The notes under the pieces: model-generated
Told to the model about the DNA's origin: nothing
Database searches by the model: none
Seen by the model: the letters and a program-made list of their open reading frames with translations, nothing else
Made by a program: the position numbers and the translations under genes
DNA from: Bordetella parapertussis
GTDB lineage: Bacteria; Pseudomonadota; Gammaproteobacteria; Burkholderiales; SG8-41
DNA length: 43,415 bases
Reading direction: 5' to 3'
NCBI GenBank assembly: GCA_945870465.1
Contig: CAMBSS010000013.1
Location: 1 to 43,415, forward strand
Shown here: positions 41,190 to 43,415 of the stretch, piece after piece
How the letters are laid out: every line of letters starts with the position of its first letter
Position numbering within the stretch: position 1 is the first letter of the stretch

Positions 41190-42457
41190 CGGCGCAGGCC
41201 GTCCGCAGCAAATTGCCGCGCGCGCAGCGGTTTCAATACCAGCAAGGCCAGTAACGACGCCACCACGTTCATCGCCGCCGCGCCGTAAAAAAGCGCGTGC
41301 CAGCTCCCGGTCGGCGGCAATACCGCGATTGCCGCCAGCACCAGCAGCGTCGCCATGCCTTTTGCGGTGAACAGCAAACCGGCATGGGTGGCCGCATAGC
41401 GGGTGCCGAACGAATCGGCGCAGGCGACCGGAAACAGGCTGTAGATTTCGCCCCACGCAAAAAAGATGAGCCCGGTTAGCAGCACGAACAGCAGCGGGTC
41501 ATGGCCAAGCTGCGGTAGCGCAACGATGGCGGCCGCTTCGATGGCGAACGCGATGCCCATCGCATGCTCGCGGCCGATGCGGTCCGACACCCAGCCGAAA
41601 AACGGCCGCGTGAGACCGCTGAACACGCGATCGATCGCCAGCGCAAACGTCAGTGCGGGCAACGTGAGGGCGAGGATGGACGCCGGCTCGTTCGCCACTT
41701 TGTATTCCTTGGCGATCGGCGCAAGCTGCATGATCGCCATCAGGCCGGCCGCCGCGACCAGAAAAAACATCAGGTACATCACCCAGAACACCGGCGCCTT
41801 TAATACTTCGAGCGGACGGTAATCGCGCGAACTTTGGAGTGCGCGAACAATGTCCGATTTGATTTCACCGGCAGCGGGCTGCCTGATGCCCCACGCCGCC
41901 AGACACACGATCAGGCCCTGGCCGAGGCCGAAGTACAAAAACGCATTTTCATAGCCTTGTGACTGTATGACTGCGTGCATGGGTAAGACAGTCGCCGCCG
42001 AGATGGTGCCGAAGCCGGCCGCAGTCAAGCCGACAGCCAGGCCGCGCTGAGACGAAAACCACTTGAGTGCGTTGCCTATGCAGGCGCTGTAAACCGCGCC
42101 GGCGCCGATGCCGCCCAACGCGGCGCTGACATAAAGAACCATTAACGAATCGGCATAAGCGTTGAGGCTCCAGGAAATTCCGACCATTAAGCCGCCGGCC
42201 GTCACCACCGGCCGCGCGCCGAAGCGGTCGGCAAGATAGCCTTCGAGCGGCATAAGCCAGGTCTCGCTCAGCACGAAGATCGTGAACGCGAGCTGGATGG
42301 CGGCCCGGCCCCACTGGAATTTCGCGTCGAGCGGGTTGATGAACAGCGACCAGCCGTACTGCAGGTTGGCCACCATCACCATGCACACGATGCCGAGAGC
42401 GAGCTGCAGCCAATGATGGTTGGAGCCTGGTGCGCCGCGTTGTGGATGTTCCCCCAT
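41186..42457 (-). CDS. MFS transporter, oxalate/formate antiporter-like
   Basis: The ATG at 42457 gives 423 residues with 12 predicted membrane segments; a GTG two codons upstream is possible. The loop GYLADRFGARP and its repeat GWVSDRIGRE are MFS signature loops. Charged residues known to be central in OxlT appear in the matching places: Arg284 in GLTRP (helix 8) and Lys366 in FTAKGM (helix 11). OxlT exchanges external oxalate for internal formate, fitting the oxc-frc operon nearby. The OFA subfamily assignment is strong; exact substrate is inferred from context. Confidence 0.85.
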   Translation of the reverse strand: MGEHPQRGAPGSNHHWLQLALGIVCMVMVANLQYGWSLFINPLDAKFQWGRAAIQLAFTIFVLSETWLMPLEGYLADRFGARPVVTAGGLMVGISWSLNAYADSLMVLYVSAALGGIGAGAVYSACIGNALKWFSSQRGLAVGLTAAGFGTISAATVLPMHAVIQSQGYENAFLYFGLGQGLIVCLAAWGIRQPAAGEIKSDIVRALQSSRDYRPLEVLKAPVFWVMYLMFFLVAAAGLMAIMQLAPIAKEYKVANEPASILALTLPALTFALAIDRVFSGLTRPFFGWVSDRIGREHAMGIAFAIEAAAIVALPQLGHDPLLFVLLTGLIFFAWGEIYSLFPVACADSFGTRYAATHAGLLFTAKGMATLLVLAAIAVLPPTGSWHALFYGAAAMNVVASLLALLVLKPLRARQFAADGLRR

Positions 42458-42587
42458 TACCACCCCAGCTCGTTAGGACTTGCCAAGGCCCGCGCCGTGC
42501 GTACATCGGGACGCAGCCAGACCGTGCAAGCTTATTCTAAGCCTGCCGGTGTTTGTATGGGTGCCGCGGCGAAAACCGCGGGAAGTG

Positions 42588-43415
42588 CTAGGCCGCGCGC
42601 AGCCGCGCCAGCAGCTTCGACAGCAGGGGCCAGAACAGCATCAGCAGCGACAACGCCGTGATGCCGCCGACCAGCCAGTTCGAGAAGAATACGCTCATCT
42701 CGCCCTGCGATATGAGCATCGACTGGCGGAACGAGTCTTCGGCGCGGTCGCCGAGCACCAGCGCCAACACCAGCGGCGCCAGCGGGTAATCGAGTTTCTT
42801 GAACACATAGCCGATGACGCCAAAGAGCAGCATGAACCAGATATCGAGCATCGCGTTGTGCACGGTGTAGGCGCCGATGGCGCAGATCACGATGATCACC
42901 GGCGCGATGATAGAGAACGGAATGCGCAGAATCGCCGCAAACAGCGGCACGCAGGTAAGCACGATGATGAGCCCGGCAAGATTGCCGAGGTACATGCTGG
43001 CGATGAGCCCCCACACGAAGTCTTTCTGCTCGACGAACAGCAACGGCCCCGGCTGCAGGCCCCAGATCAGCAAGCCGCCCAGCAGCACGGCGGCAGTCGG
43101 CGAGCCCGGTATGCCAAGCGCCAGCATCGGCAGTAGCGCGCTGGTGCCCGCCGCATGCGCGGCTGTCTCGGGCGCGATCACGCCTTCGATCTGCCCGGTG
43201 CCGAACTTTTCGCCGTTCTTCGACATACGCTTGGCCACGCCGTAACTCATGAACGACGCAGGCGTGGCCCCGCCGGGCGTAATACCCATCCAGCAGCCGA
43301 TCAGGCAGCTCCTGATAGAGGTCATCCAGTAGCGCGGCAGTTTTTTCCAGGTTTCGAGCACGATCTTGGGATCGATCTTGGCGCTCTTGCCGGTGAACTT
43401 CAGGCCCTCTTCCAT
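42588..43415 (-). CDS. TctA-type tripartite tricarboxylate transporter permease (partial, N-terminus outside window)
   Basis: The window holds the last 275 codons; family members are about 500 residues, so the first residue here is likely internal. Visible are GITPGGATPASFMSYGVAKR, IEGVIAPETAAHAAGTSALLP and LGIPGSPTAAVLLGGLLIWGLQPGP, the TctA signature, then several membrane helices. TctA is the large permease of a binding-protein-dependent secondary carrier for carboxylates. Placed behind the antiporter gene, it may import oxalate or other organic acids, but most beta-proteobacteria carry many such systems. Confidence 0.9.
   Translation of the reverse strand: MEEGLKFTGKSAKIDPKIVLETWKKLPRYWMTSIRSCLIGCWMGITPGGATPASFMSYGVAKRMSKNGEKFGTGQIEGVIAPETAAHAAGTSALLPMLALGIPGSPTAAVLLGGLLIWGLQPGPLLFVEQKDFVWGLIASMYLGNLAGLIIVLTCVPLFAAILRIPFSIIAPVIIVICAIGAYTVHNAMLDIWFMLLFGVIGYVFKKLDYPLAPLVLALVLGDRAEDSFRQSMLISQGEMSVFFSNWLVGGITALSLLMLFWPLLSKLLARLRAA

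Noticed and set aside
1..43415. tRNA, rRNA or prophage genes
   Set aside because: I found no cloverleaf, rRNA segment, integrase or phage structural gene anywhere in the window.

Overview
The window reads as a piece of a GC-rich proteobacterial chromosome, most likely a betaproteobacterium. That placement is an inference from the soxYZAXB gene order, the PilA-type pilins with sigma-54 style promoters, and the oxalate-degradation genes; no rRNA, tRNA or ribosomal protein is present to confirm it. Coding density is high and almost every gene is short-spaced or overlapping within co-directional blocks.

Layout. (1) 1-1303: the 5' part of an exported trypsin-like protease gene (minus strand), then an eroded, gene-poor stretch that ends in a 40-codon remnant of moaC. 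(2) 1449-5592, plus strand: a thiosulfate-oxidation operon soxY-soxZ-soxA-soxX-soxB, without soxCD. (3) 5624-23535: an accessory island. It holds a TPR-DUF5672 protein, three type IV pilin genes on the minus strand (two in a tandemly duplicated promoter-gene-terminator unit, the third without a visible promoter or Shine-Dalgarno), and a roughly 12.8 kb minus-strand operon-like block. That block has six TPR-glycosyltransferase paralogues, a GT8-like transferase, a GT2-FkbM fusion and an FkbM methyltransferase. Divergent from it are a third FkbM methyltransferase and a 2-oxoglutarate/Fe(II) oxygenase-like protein. I read this as a candidate pilin or surface-protein glycan modification island.

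(4) 24005-35610, minus strand: a compact signalling locus. In transcription order it encodes a CHASE2 Ser/Thr kinase, a PP2C phosphatase, a double FHA protein, a CHASE2 adenylate/guanylate cyclase, a metallo-beta-lactamase-fold protein resembling class II cyclic nucleotide phosphodiesterases, a GspE/PilB-type ATPase with an N-terminal GAF domain, and a GAF-HD-GYP protein with a large insertion. Together these could join protein phosphorylation, cyclic-AMP and cyclic-di-GMP to a secretion or pilus motor. (5) 35611-35928: a gene-free stretch with serial stem-loops ending in an intrinsic terminator, a possible small RNA.

(6) 35929-43415: oxalate catabolism. oxc, frc and a formyltransferase-family gene form a minus-strand operon, divergent from a Crp/Fnr-type regulator whose gene is bracketed by two related palindromes. 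A small one-helix membrane protein follows. An OxlT-like oxalate/formate antiporter and the 3' part of a TctA-type tricarboxylate transporter permease gene end the window.

The most unusual parts are the six-paralogue TPR-glycosyltransferase array beside a recombining pilin array, and the signalling locus built around a GAF-containing assembly ATPase.
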